This document shows positions 9,427 through 17,171 of a stretch of DNA of 64,000 nucleotides, piece after piece. Numbering within the stretch: position 1 is the first letter of the stretch; each line of letters begins with the position of its first letter. The notes below the pieces were generated by a model. The model did no database searches and was not told the origin of the DNA. It saw only the letters and a list, made by a program, of their open reading frames with translations. This stretch comes from Methylobacter sp. Lineage in GTDB: Bacteria; Pseudomonadota; Gammaproteobacteria; Methylococcales; Methylomonadaceae. The stretch lies in assembly GCA_030684815.1 (NCBI GenBank), contig JAUXXQ010000038.1, forward strand, positions 1 through 64,000. Reading direction: 5' to 3'. The translations under genes and the position numbers were made by a program.

Positions 9427-10278
9427 TCAGGCGGTTTGCCGTGTATGTTGGTGATGCCAGGCGGCTTGTATGGCGCTGATGGTGCTGACTTCCTTGAGCA
9501 GTTCGGCCATTGGGGGGATGTTAAAGTCGCGCTCTAACAGTGTCGGGAATACGCCGTACAGTTCGTAGGCTTTGGCCAGCAGCTTCCATACGGGGTCAAT
9601 GACTTCGGCGCCGTGGGTGTCGACCAAAAAATCGTCGGCTTCGACATAATGCCCGGCAATGTGGGCGTAAGCGATGCGCTGTGCGGGCATGGCTTTTAAG
9701 AAGGCTTCGGCATCGTAGCTGTGGTTGACGCTGTTGACGTAAATATTGTTGATGTCGATTAATACGTCGCAGTCGGCTTCTTCGATGACCGCGTTGAAAA
9801 AATCGATTTCGGCCATTTCCTGGCCGGGGACGGTGTAATAGGAGACGTTTTCGATGGCTATTTTTTGTTCGAGAATGTCCTGCACGCGCCTGATGCGTCC
9901 GGCAACGTGGCTGACCGCTTCTGAGGTAAAGGGTATCGGCATCAGGTCGTACAGATGCCCGTCTTTGCTGCAATAACTTAAATGTTCGCTGTAAAATTTG
10001 ATGCGGTGTTCGGCGATGAATTGTTTGACTTCGCCGATGAATTTTTCATCGAGCGGGTCGGTGCTGCCGAGCGACAGCGACAAGCCGTGGCAAATGAAGT
10101 CGAAGCGTTCGGTCATGGCTCGGAATTGTTTGCCTAATTTTCCGCCGATGGTGATCCAGTTTTCCGGTGCGATTTCATAAAAGCCGACGCCTACCGGCGG
10201 CGCTTCGACAATCTGGGTTAAAAAAGACCGCCGTAAACCTAAGCCAGCGCCGTGAACGAGATGTTGGGTTGTGTCCAT
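9427..10278 (-). CDS. hvfB: HvfB/BufB-family MNIO peptide maturase (DUF692)
   Basis: Multinuclear non-heme iron-dependent oxidative enzyme of 283 residues, predicted to convert cysteines of its precursor into oxazolone/thioamide or thiooxazole groups. TIM-barrel metal-ligand motifs are visible: ICHGLSLSLG, FYSEHLSY, IENVSYY, DINNIYVN, HIAGHY, DTHG and LLERDFNIP, which supply the expected His/Glu/Asn/Asp ligands. Length is usual for the family. It follows the precursor gene after 75 bp that contain a hairpin, and directly precedes hvfC. The chemistry is known for homologues in Haemophilus and Caulobacter; the exact product here is inferred. Confidence 0.9.
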   Translation of the reverse strand: MDTTQHLVHGAGLGLRRSFLTQIVEAPPVGVGFYEIAPENWITIGGKLGKQFRAMTERFDFICHGLSLSLGSTDPLDEKFIGEVKQFIAEHRIKFYSEHLSYCSKDGHLYDLMPIPFTSEAVSHVAGRIRRVQDILEQKIAIENVSYYTVPGQEMAEIDFFNAVIEEADCDVLIDINNIYVNSVNHSYDAEAFLKAMPAQRIAYAHIAGHYVEADDFLVDTHGAEVIDPVWKLLAKAYELYGVFPTLLERDFNIPPMAELLKEVSTISAIQAAWHHQHTRQTA

Positions 10279-10312
10279 CGGAGCACCATTAGTTAATGGG
10301 GTGGGGGTGAGA

Positions 10313-10331
10313 GGGCATGACTTTCATGCCC
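10313..10331. terminator. hairpin between hvfA and hvfB
   Basis: Perfect 8-bp stem GGGCATGA/TCATGCCC with a 3-base loop in the gap between the precursor and maturase genes. It probably acts as an attenuator or RNA-stabilising hairpin that lets the precursor be made in excess of the enzyme. Confidence 0.55.
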
Positions 10332-10353
10332 CCAGCACTGCAACGAGGGTGGA

Positions 10354-10890
10354 TTAATGACCCGCTGCGTCTTTTGCTTTTGCGCCGTCGGTTTTCATTT
10401 TGTCGCCGCAAGCGCCTTCCATGCCTTTCATCATTTCGCCGCAACCTTGCATGCCTTCACCGCAACCTTTCATCATGGCACCGCAAGCGCCTTCTTTGGT
10501 TTTTGCTGCGTCACAACCTTTCATGCCTTCGCCGCATTGCGCGCCGCAAGCACCTTCTTTGCCTTTCATCATGTCGCCGCAAGCGCCTTCTTTACCTTTC
10601 ATCATGGCACCGCAAGCGCCATCGGCAGCTTTTGCAGCGGGTTTTGCGCTGCCAGCGGCTTTGTTGCCCGCACAAGCGCCTTCGGCTGTTTTAGGTTTTT
10701 CCATGCCGCCCATTGCTGCACCGCAGGCCATTTCAGCCGCTTTATCGGCTTCGGCAACTTGCATGTAGCCGGAAGACAGTTCGGTCATGCCGAACGGGTT
10801 GGCTTCGGCATTAACGCCTGTGGCAGCAAAAGTGGACAGGAAAGCAGCGCCCATTGCCGCAGCAAAAGGTGTTTTATTGATTTTTTTCAT
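10354..10890 (-). CDS. hvfA: HvfA-like Cys-rich RiPP precursor (bufferin/oxazolinin type)
   Basis: Predicted exported, post-translationally modified metal-binding peptide of 178 residues. A Sec signal peptide (MKKINKTPFAAAMGAAFLST..., cleavage likely after GVNA, residue 28) precedes low-complexity A/K/M/G sequence. There are 11 cysteines. Five lie in (E/D)GACG units, one in EGACAG, and others in CGEG, QGCGEMM and GCD variants. This matches the EGKCG-type repeats of HvfA, whose cysteines are oxidised by HvfB. Methionine-rich stretches (GAMMKG) would suit soft metals such as copper. It is first in the operon with hvfB-hvfC. Larger and more repeat-rich than minimal bufferins. No sigma-factor gene adjoins it. 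Confidence 0.85.
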   Translation of the reverse strand: MKKINKTPFAAAMGAAFLSTFAATGVNAEANPFGMTELSSGYMQVAEADKAAEMACGAAMGGMEKPKTAEGACAGNKAAGSAKPAAKAADGACGAMMKGKEGACGDMMKGKEGACGAQCGEGMKGCDAAKTKEGACGAMMKGCGEGMQGCGEMMKGMEGACGDKMKTDGAKAKDAAGH

Positions 10891-11138
10891 GGTGACTCCA
10901 GGGGTGTTGGTAGTTCGGTCTGCCCGGCAGTTAGGCCGGGAAATGAATCGATAGGTCTTGCGTATCGAATGCGGGCGATTATATCAAATTTAAGACGGGG
11001 GCATACACTCAAGCCATCTCGTTGCAGGGTGAACGCATATAAATTATGCTCGTTCCTAAGCTGGAGATTGGGAACGTGCAACGCGTTCAAAGCCGGCTTT
11101 GAACGCCAAAACAAACTGCAACGTCGCACAAAAAAATC
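10891..11138. other. upstream region of hvfA with a palindromic repeat
   Basis: No gene. It presumably holds the hvfA promoter. At about 11050-11079 is an imperfect palindrome GTTCCTAAGCTGG...GGGAACG related to the one at 230-255. Confidence 0.45.
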
Positions 11139-11263
11139 GGCTACCCACTTAAGTAGGGACAAACTGGGAACGCCAAGCCCCAGCTTGGCGAGTGTTCGCG
11201 CCAAGCTGGGGCTTGGCGTTCCCGGCCACCCATTTAAAACTGTCCCGGCTTAAGTGGGTAGCC
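11139..11263. mobile_element. MITE, complete copy with 8-bp target duplication
   Basis: A 125-bp element. The ends are inverted: GGCTACCCACTTAAGTAGGG at left, and the complement of TTAAGTGGGTAGCC at right. The flanks AAAAAATC at 11131-11138 and 11264-11271 are identical, an 8-bp target duplication. The core is a palindrome with arms GGGAACGCCAAGCCCCAGCT and its complement. It has no coding capacity, so it must be moved by a transposase elsewhere. The same ends and duplication length occur at 27053-27143. Confidence 0.85.
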
Positions 11264-11314
11264 AAAAAATCTGCGGTGAAATAAAGCTGGGGAGGTAATG
11301 GCTTGAGCGGTTTA

Positions 11315-11617
11315 TTATTTGACAATCAGGCTGTTATTGACCGACTTGACGCCTTTAACTGTTCTTGCCAGTTCGACGGCTCTGGTAGCGGCGCCTTCAG
11401 AATCGACAAAGCCGCTTAACTGCACAACACCCTTGAATGTTTCAACGCTGATTTGCAACAATTTAAGCCGGGAGTCGCCGAGTATTGAGGTTTTTACTTT
11501 AGTTGTCAGCACTGAGTCGTCAAGATATTCGCCGGTGCTTTCATATGTTGCCCCCCCCGCACAAGCTGTAAGCAACAACACCAATAACAAACTGCCAATC
11601 AATTTAATTTTTTTCAT
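11315..11617 (-). CDS. BON-domain lipoprotein (OsmY-like)
   Basis: Small periplasmic lipoprotein of 100 residues. The signal peptide ends in a lipobox LTAC (Cys19). One BON domain follows (about residues 32-100: LTTKVKTSILGD..., VVQLSGFVDS, AVELARTVKGVKSV.N.L), a fold linked to membrane or envelope stress proteins. Directly after the lipidated cysteine the coding strand has a run of eight G (11551-11558), a potential slippage site. It stands alone between a MITE and the CHAD gene. Confidence 0.85.
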   Translation of the reverse strand: MKKIKLIGSLLLVLLLTACAGGATYESTGEYLDDSVLTTKVKTSILGDSRLKLLQISVETFKGVVQLSGFVDSEGAATRAVELARTVKGVKSVNNSLIVK

Positions 11618-11704
11618 AATGCTAACCTAAGGATGTAAAAAAACGTGTAACAACGCTATGTTCCAGTTTAAATCATACAATCAATGTATTCCACCCTTGG
11701 GCTG

Positions 11705-13264
11705 TTAATCGGGGGACTTAGGCGCAGTCAGCAGCTTAAAGGCGGCGCGGTTTTCTGCCCGGCTAAAGTCCTCAAAGCGTGCGGCAAATTCGTTGCGGGC
11801 GTTACATCGATGCGCATCAAGGTCTTGTATCAAGACGCCCATCGCTAAAAAAGTGGCGGCGGGGATGTCCTGCGCGATCATTTCGTCACTGAACTGTTTC
11901 AGCGTGTGTTCCTGCACGGCGTAATCCTGAAAGTCGCCTAAGACTTCCTGTAGTCCTTTCAGGTTTTTAATCAGGCGTTTTATCTCTGATTCGGGGTACA
12001 GGCTTTGGAAAAATTCCATTAAATAGCGCAGTTTTTTACACGATTTTCTTAAATGATGCAGCGCTTCGGCTTCGGATGTGCCAGTAATGGCCTTGCCTTC
12101 TTTTAATACGCGGGCAAACACTTTCCACAGTCTGCGGTCGGCCAGTTGTTTAATGCTCAATTTGGCGCTGGGTTCCAGTGCTTGTTTGTAGCAAGGTTCT
12201 TTAAGGTACTGCTCCCATTCGGCTAAGGCAGAGCGGTACTTAGGCGATTGCAGTTTTGCTGCCAGTTCCTGTTGGGCTTTTTGCTGTTTGACCAGCAAAA
12301 AATCATATAAGGGGTTCAGCTCTTCCCGGATTGACTCCGGCAGGCTGCTTTTATAGCGTGCGAAATTCAGCAGGTACACATCCAGATCCCGCGTCGGCCC
12401 GGTAATCTGCCCCAGCCAGGAGAAAAAATCGGCATGGCGTGCAGCGATATTGGCGGGAAATATGCCTTTGATTTGGCTGAGCCCGGCGCGGGTTCTTCTG
12501 ACCGCCACCCTAAAGTCATGTAAAAATTCGCTGTCGATGTCGGCAATGGTGCCCTGTTCATTGGTTTTCAGGGCTTTTAGCAGGTGGCTGTAAATGTATT
12601 TGCTGGCAATGTCGGCGCGCATGTCGGGCACCAGGTTGATGTTCAATTTTGATGAATAATCTTTCGGCTTGCGGCCATGATAGTGCAGCGCGGCGAGCAG
12701 GCTGGGTTTATCGGTGGCGGTGACACCCGGCATTGCCATTAAGCACCGGGCAATATGCTTGGCAGTTTTGCGTCGGCCTTTTTCGGCTTGCAGCAGTATG
12801 CGGGTATTGAGTGCCCCGTATTCTTCTATCAACAGCTGGAGGGCAGTTTTTTCATCGTCACCCATAATGGCGAGCTGATGCAGCACAACATCGACGCTGC
12901 ATAGCGGCACTAAGGCGCGCATGTCCAGCAAGGGCGCCAGCGTGTCGCGTATCAGTCCGGGTTCCAATTCCTTGCCGAAAACCGGCATTGTTTTCAGCGC
13001 GGTGCTGGCGATAATACGGCCACTGTTCAGGCTTCTGAGGATCAGCGACGATGCTAATGTTGTCCGGTTAAATTCGCAACTGAGGCCGTTTGCATACAGG
13101 CGCCAGTCGAAGCTGTCGTAATAGGTTTTGCAAACCGACTGTTTTGATAGGGGGCGTATGGCCGCCTCATGCTGTAATTGGCTGATGACTTTTTCAGCAC
13201 TTACAGCCGTGGGGCATTCAAATTGTAACGGCATAGTTATCACTGCGTAGGTTCGAGTCGTCAT
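11705..13264 (-). CDS. CYTH-CHAD domain protein
   Basis: 519 residues. The N-terminal part (about 10-205) is CYTH-like (triphosphate tunnel fold), but degenerate. The C-terminal CHAD domain (about 225-505) is a helical bundle with conserved basic/His-rich helices (LHDFRVAVRRTRAGL, DLDVYLL, LHHLRKSCKKLRYLMEFF). CHAD domains bind inorganic polyphosphate, so a role in polyphosphate binding or hydrolysis is likely. Enzymatic activity of the CYTH part is uncertain because the N-terminal EXEXK motif is not clear (FECP... instead). It is downstream of gmk with a 48-bp gap, so possibly cotranscribed. Confidence 0.85.
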   Translation of the reverse strand: MTTRTYAVITMPLQFECPTAVSAEKVISQLQHEAAIRPLSKQSVCKTYYDSFDWRLYANGLSCEFNRTTLASSLILRSLNSGRIIASTALKTMPVFGKELEPGLIRDTLAPLLDMRALVPLCSVDVVLHQLAIMGDDEKTALQLLIEEYGALNTRILLQAEKGRRKTAKHIARCLMAMPGVTATDKPSLLAALHYHGRKPKDYSSKLNINLVPDMRADIASKYIYSHLLKALKTNEQGTIADIDSEFLHDFRVAVRRTRAGLSQIKGIFPANIAARHADFFSWLGQITGPTRDLDVYLLNFARYKSSLPESIREELNPLYDFLLVKQQKAQQELAAKLQSPKYRSALAEWEQYLKEPCYKQALEPSAKLSIKQLADRRLWKVFARVLKEGKAITGTSEAEALHHLRKSCKKLRYLMEFFQSLYPESEIKRLIKNLKGLQEVLGDFQDYAVQEHTLKQFSDEMIAQDIPAATFLAMGVLIQDLDAHRCNARNEFAARFEDFSRAENRAAFKLLTAPKSPD

Positions 13265-13312
13265 CGTCAGCCTTTAAATGTAACAGCCTATTATTAATGT
13301 TTTATGACATCT

Positions 13313-13927
13313 TCATTCAAGCAGCGCTGTTAATAAAGGCCGCAGTTTGTTCAATTGCCGTTGCCGAATCAGGCGATTGGCGATGATGATACTCTTTAAT
13401 TCGGTCAGTGCCTGGGCAAAAACATCGTTGACCACTAGATAATCGAATTCGTCATGATGGCTGATTTCGGTGACTGCATCGCGCATCCGGCGGGCAATGG
13501 TCTGTTCGTCATCCTGGCCGCGATTTCTAAGGCGCTGCAACAGCACATCAGTCGAAGGCGGCAGGATGAAAATGGACAGGCTGTCGGGCAGCAGTTTTTT
13601 GATTTGCTCGGCGCCCTGCCAGTCGATTTCAAGGATCACGTCCAGGCCTTGTTTCAGGTTGTCTTCTACGGTTTTCTGTGCGGTGCCGTAAAAATTATCG
13701 AACACCTGGGCATGTTCAAGAAACGCCTGTTGTTCGCGCATCGCCTGAAAGTCGGCGGCGGAAACAAAGTAATAATCCTGGCCGTGCACTTCGCCCGGCC
13801 GCATCGGGCGAGTGGTGTGGGAGACCGATACACTCAGGTGGTCAAGGTCGGCAACCAGTTGTTTAACCAGACTGGTTTTACCGGCGCCGGACGGGGCGGA
13901 AATAATATACAGTTTGCCGATGTTCAT
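13313..13927 (-). CDS. gmk: guanylate kinase
   Basis: Phosphorylates GMP to GDP using ATP in the cytoplasm. The 204 residues are the usual length. The P-loop SAPSGAGKTSLV (about residues 9-20) is followed by the GMP-binding SVSHTTRPMRPGEVHGQDYYF and the ILEIDWQGAEQI motif. There is no rpoZ or spoT downstream as in E. coli; a CYTH-CHAD gene follows instead. Confidence 0.97.
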   Translation of the reverse strand: MNIGKLYIISAPSGAGKTSLVKQLVADLDHLSVSVSHTTRPMRPGEVHGQDYYFVSAADFQAMREQQAFLEHAQVFDNFYGTAQKTVEDNLKQGLDVILEIDWQGAEQIKKLLPDSLSIFILPPSTDVLLQRLRNRGQDDEQTIARRMRDAVTEISHHDEFDYLVVNDVFAQALTELKSIIIANRLIRQRQLNKLRPLLTALLE

Positions 13928-13986
13928 GGTTTTTAAGATGAAAAGTTAATGGGGAGAAAGCCAAATTGTAACGGCTCAGCGACGGC

Positions 13987-14503
13987 TAAGTAGGTAAGCC
14001 TATTTCTTTTAACATTTACATTGGAGTCAATAGCTTTAGCTATTGATGCTAAAACAGCTAAAGCTGTTTTACTCCCACATTGGAGTCCAATAGCTTTAGC
14101 TATTGATGCTAAAAAACAGCTAAAGCTGTTTTACTCCCACATTAGAGCCCAACAGCTTTAGCTATTGGCGCTAAAACAGCTAAAGCTGTTTTACTCCCAC
14201 ATTGAAGTCCAACAGCTTTAGCTATTGATGCTAAAACAGCTAAAGCTGTTTTACTCCCACATTGGAGTCCAACAGCTTTAGCTATTGGCGCTAAAACAGC
14301 TAAAGCTGTTTTACTCCCACATTGGAGTCCAATAGCTTTAGCTATTGATGCTAAAACAGCTAAAGCTGTTTTACTCCCACATTAGAGCCCAACAGCTTTA
14401 GCTATTGATGCTAAAACAGCTAAAGCTGTTTTACTCCCACATTAGAGCCCAACAGCTTTAGCTATTGGCGCTAAAACAGCTAACTCCCACATATTGGAGT
14501 CCG
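13987..14503. repeat. 60-bp tandem array of the AGCTAAAGCT repeat
   Basis: Eight head-to-tail copies of a 60-bp unit. The period is exactly 60 bp except one copy of 62 bp, and the last copy is truncated. Each unit contains two inverted motifs, AGCTTTAGCTATTG and AACAGCTAAAGCTGTTTTAC, then CTCCCACATTGGAGTCCAA. Copies differ at a few positions (GATGCT or GGCGCT; GGAGTCC or AGAGCCC). The left edge carries the CTAAGTAGGTAAGCCTATT flank seen with solitary copies elsewhere. There are no unique spacers, so it is not CRISPR. It lies between pgl and gmk. Confidence 0.9.
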
Positions 14504-14514
14504 TTACGCCAAAT

Positions 14515-15198
14515 TTACGGCTTATAAGCGTCGTTATCAATATAAATATCAACAGGATTTTCCGGCACGATAGCCGCGACCGGCAAATCCGCGCCCGAAC
14601 GCCATTGCTGAACGGCGTCCTGTTTATTCGCGCCGGTGATCAAAAAAATCAGTTCCCGCGTGTTGCCCAAAGCCTTGGCGCTGATTGAAATGCGCTCCGG
14701 CGGCGGTTTGGGTGAATTGTAAACCGCGTGAACCAGTTCGTCTTGCGGGTGTTGATGGCCGGGAAACAGGCTGGCGGTGTGGCCGTCCTCGCCCATACCC
14801 AGCAACACCATGTCGAACATGCCGGCCTTGCTGACCGCGAGTTGATAACGGTCGGCGCCGACTTCCGGCCCCAGTTCGGCGGACATGGTGAATATTTGCG
14901 CTGCCGGAATGGCGACTTTATCCAATAGAACTTGGCTTGCCATCAGGCTGTTGCGGTCGGGATGATCGGCAGGCAAACAGCGTTCGTCGCCGTAATAAAT
15001 ATGCCAGTTAGCCCAATCAGCCTTGGACTCGGCTAAGAGTCGGTAGACTTTTTCCGGGGTGCTGCCGCCAGCCAATACCAGCTTGAATTTGCCGCGTTCG
15101 GCAATGGCGGTGTCGGCGGCGTTAAGAATGTGCGAGCAGGCGGCAAAAGCTACGTCATCTGCGGTTTCTAAAGTGTGCCAGCGGCTGTTTTGTTGCAT
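14515..15198 (-). CDS. pgl: 6-phosphogluconolactonase
   Basis: Hydrolyses 6-phosphogluconolactone to 6-phosphogluconate, the second step of the oxidative pentose-phosphate pathway. The 227 residues are DevB/SOL-type with the motifs VLAGGSTPEKVYRLLA, YYGDERCLPADHPDRNS and LGMGEDGHTASLFPG. The start codon directly follows the zwf stop (TAAATG), indicating translational coupling with zwf. Confidence 0.96.
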   Translation of the reverse strand: MQQNSRWHTLETADDVAFAACSHILNAADTAIAERGKFKLVLAGGSTPEKVYRLLAESKADWANWHIYYGDERCLPADHPDRNSLMASQVLLDKVAIPAAQIFTMSAELGPEVGADRYQLAVSKAGMFDMVLLGMGEDGHTASLFPGHQHPQDELVHAVYNSPKPPPERISISAKALGNTRELIFLITGANKQDAVQQWRSGADLPVAAIVPENPVDIYIDNDAYKP

Positions 15199-16686
15199 TT
15201 ATTTACACTCCGGGGTTAGTGAACTGCGCCAGGTTTGGCTGTCTTTGTCAAATAAGCGGCGGCTGTCTTCCGGCCCCCAGGAACCGGCGGGATAGGTGAC
15301 GATATGGTCACGTTCTATCGCCCAGGTTTGCAGGATAGGATCGACAATGCGCCACGCATATTCTACTTCATCAAAACGCAGAAATAACGAGCGGTCGCCT
15401 TTTAATACGTCCAATAACAGGTCTTCGTAGGCGTCGATGGCTTTTTCATTTTCCTGCCGGAAACTGGCATCGAGGCTGCTTGAACGGGTGCGCATTTCAA
15501 GACCCGGTTCCTTGACCGTCATTTCGATGCGGATAAATTCTTCCGGCTGTATGCCGAGCAATACCCAGTTGGGGTTCATGCACTGCACCTCGGTGCCGCG
15601 AAAAAACTGCAACGGCGGATGGCGGAAACAAATCGAAATAACCGATTGCGTCTTGGCCATGCGCTTGCCGGTGCGCAGATAAAACGGCACACCGCGCCAG
15701 CGCCAGTTGTCGATATACAGTTTCATTGCGGCATAAGTTTCGGTGATGCTGTTCGCCGCTATGCCGTCTTCCTGCAAATAGCCGTTGACCCGCTCGCCGT
15801 TGATATTACCTTTGCCGTATTGGGCGCGGAAAGAATGGCCGTGTACCGCTTCCCGGGGAATCGGGCGGATCGATTTCAGCACTTTGACCTTTTCGTCGCG
15901 CAGCGATTCGGCTTCCATCGACACCGGCGGCTCCATTGCCACCAGTGTTAGCAGTTGCAGCAAATGGCTTTGCAGCATGTCACGCATGGCACCGGCGTGG
16001 TCATAGTAATCGGCGCGGCTACCGATGCCGATGTCCTCGGAATGGGTGATCTGGATATGATCGATATAATTACGGTTCCATAACGGTTCCAGCATCACAT
16101 TGGCAAAACGGAACACCAGCACATTTTGCACCATGCCTTTGCCCAGATAATGGTCGATGCGGTAAATCTGCTCTTCGCTCAAATAGCGGCTGATGCGCTT
16201 TTGCAAAGCCTGGGCGCTGTCCAAATCGTAACCGAACGGTTTTTCGATAATCACCCGCCGCCAGCCGTATTCCTCATCGAACAGCTGGTTATTGCTTAAC
16301 AGCTCCATCACCGTGCCAAAGTCCGAGGGACTGATGGACAGGTAAAAGGCGATGTTTTTAGGGAAATGATTGGCCTCGTTAAGCAGGGTCGCCAGTTCGC
16401 TGTAGCATTGCGGCTGTGTTATGTCGCCCTGGTGGTAATGCAGGCGGGCGCTAAAGCGTTGAAAAACCGCCTCGTCGAAATCGTCCGGCGCTTTGTCTTC
16501 AATCATGCGCCGAACTTCGACCAGCCAGGTTTCCTGATCCCACGGCCTGCGGCCAATGGCCAGAATGCGGGAGCCTTCAGGCAAACGCTCGGCGGCATCA
16601 AGATGATATAACGACGGCATCAGCTTGATCCGGGACAGATTTCCGGTCGCGCCAAAAATAGTGTAAGTACAGGGTTCGGCTTTCAT
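15199..16686 (-). CDS. zwf: glucose-6-phosphate 1-dehydrogenase
   Basis: Oxidises glucose-6-phosphate to 6-phosphogluconolactone with NADP or NAD. The 495 residues are the usual length. The nucleotide-binding motif IFGATGNLSRIKLMPSLYHL is at the N-terminus, and the catalytic RIDHYLGKGMVQN is near residue 175. It is flanked by a HigA-like regulator upstream (53-bp gap) and pgl downstream, in line with gnd. Confidence 0.97.
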   Translation of the reverse strand: MKAEPCTYTIFGATGNLSRIKLMPSLYHLDAAERLPEGSRILAIGRRPWDQETWLVEVRRMIEDKAPDDFDEAVFQRFSARLHYHQGDITQPQCYSELATLLNEANHFPKNIAFYLSISPSDFGTVMELLSNNQLFDEEYGWRRVIIEKPFGYDLDSAQALQKRISRYLSEEQIYRIDHYLGKGMVQNVLVFRFANVMLEPLWNRNYIDHIQITHSEDIGIGSRADYYDHAGAMRDMLQSHLLQLLTLVAMEPPVSMEAESLRDEKVKVLKSIRPIPREAVHGHSFRAQYGKGNINGERVNGYLQEDGIAANSITETYAAMKLYIDNWRWRGVPFYLRTGKRMAKTQSVISICFRHPPLQFFRGTEVQCMNPNWVLLGIQPEEFIRIEMTVKEPGLEMRTRSSSLDASFRQENEKAIDAYEDLLLDVLKGDRSLFLRFDEVEYAWRIVDPILQTWAIERDHIVTYPAGSWGPEDSRRLFDKDSQTWRSSLTPECK

Positions 16687-16739
16687 CAGCGGTAGCGCCT
16701 CGTGGTTGTTTGGGGAAATAGTTGGGCTGTTAAAATAAG

Positions 16740-17093
16740 CTAAGCCGCTTCCGAATTGTATTGATGGATACCCGAAAGAACCTCTTTTAGGGCTTGCTTG
16801 GCTTTTCGGGTGTCGTAATTAAGCTGTAAAACAGTCCAAAAGCCATCTTCCATACCAAAATAACGCGATAGCCTTAAACCGGTATCCACAGTAATTGAGC
16901 GCTTACCGGCAATAATTTCGCCAATACGGCGCTGAGGCACGCCAATTTCCTTGGCAAGGCGATATTGTGAAATGCCCATAGGCTGTAGAAAATCATGTAA
17001 CAGCACGTCACCGGGCGTAGGGAACGGTATTTTTTCGCCGCTGGCAATGTCGCTAAAATCCATTGTTGCCAACTCTTGTACGGGTATTGCCAT
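16740..17093 (-). CDS. HigA-family XRE regulator without toxin, inside the gnd-zwf cluster
   Basis: 117-residue HTH protein of the HigA addiction-module antitoxin family: PFPTPGDVLLHDFLQPMGIS, then a helix-turn-helix QYRLAKEIGVPQRRIGEIIAGKRSI and TGLRLSRYFGMEDGFWTVLQ. The start at 17093 is preferred over an upstream frame at 17147 because MAIPVQ... has a purine-rich AAAGAAAAGAGA upstream. No higB toxin is next to it: the 78 bp before it follow the gnd stop. It therefore sits as an orphan between gnd and zwf. It could autoregulate or control the pentose-phosphate genes; that is inference. Confidence 0.85.
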   Translation of the reverse strand: MAIPVQELATMDFSDIASGEKIPFPTPGDVLLHDFLQPMGISQYRLAKEIGVPQRRIGEIIAGKRSITVDTGLRLSRYFGMEDGFWTVLQLNYDTRKAKQALKEVLSGIHQYNSEAA

Positions 17094-17171
17094 TATTATC
17101 TCTTTTCTTTGTTGGCGAAAGAAATCGCTATACGTTAGTACGAACAAGAAATAGCCGTGGGCAAGCTAAGC

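Noticed and set aside
10357-11253. 298-codon plus-strand frame opposite hvfA
   Set aside because: It is the complement of the Cys/Met/Ala repeat of hvfA and runs on into the MITE. The His/Phe/Ala repeat is an artefact.
13987-14503. CRISPR array
   Set aside because: The whole 60-bp period is conserved, with no unique spacers, and no cas genes are near.
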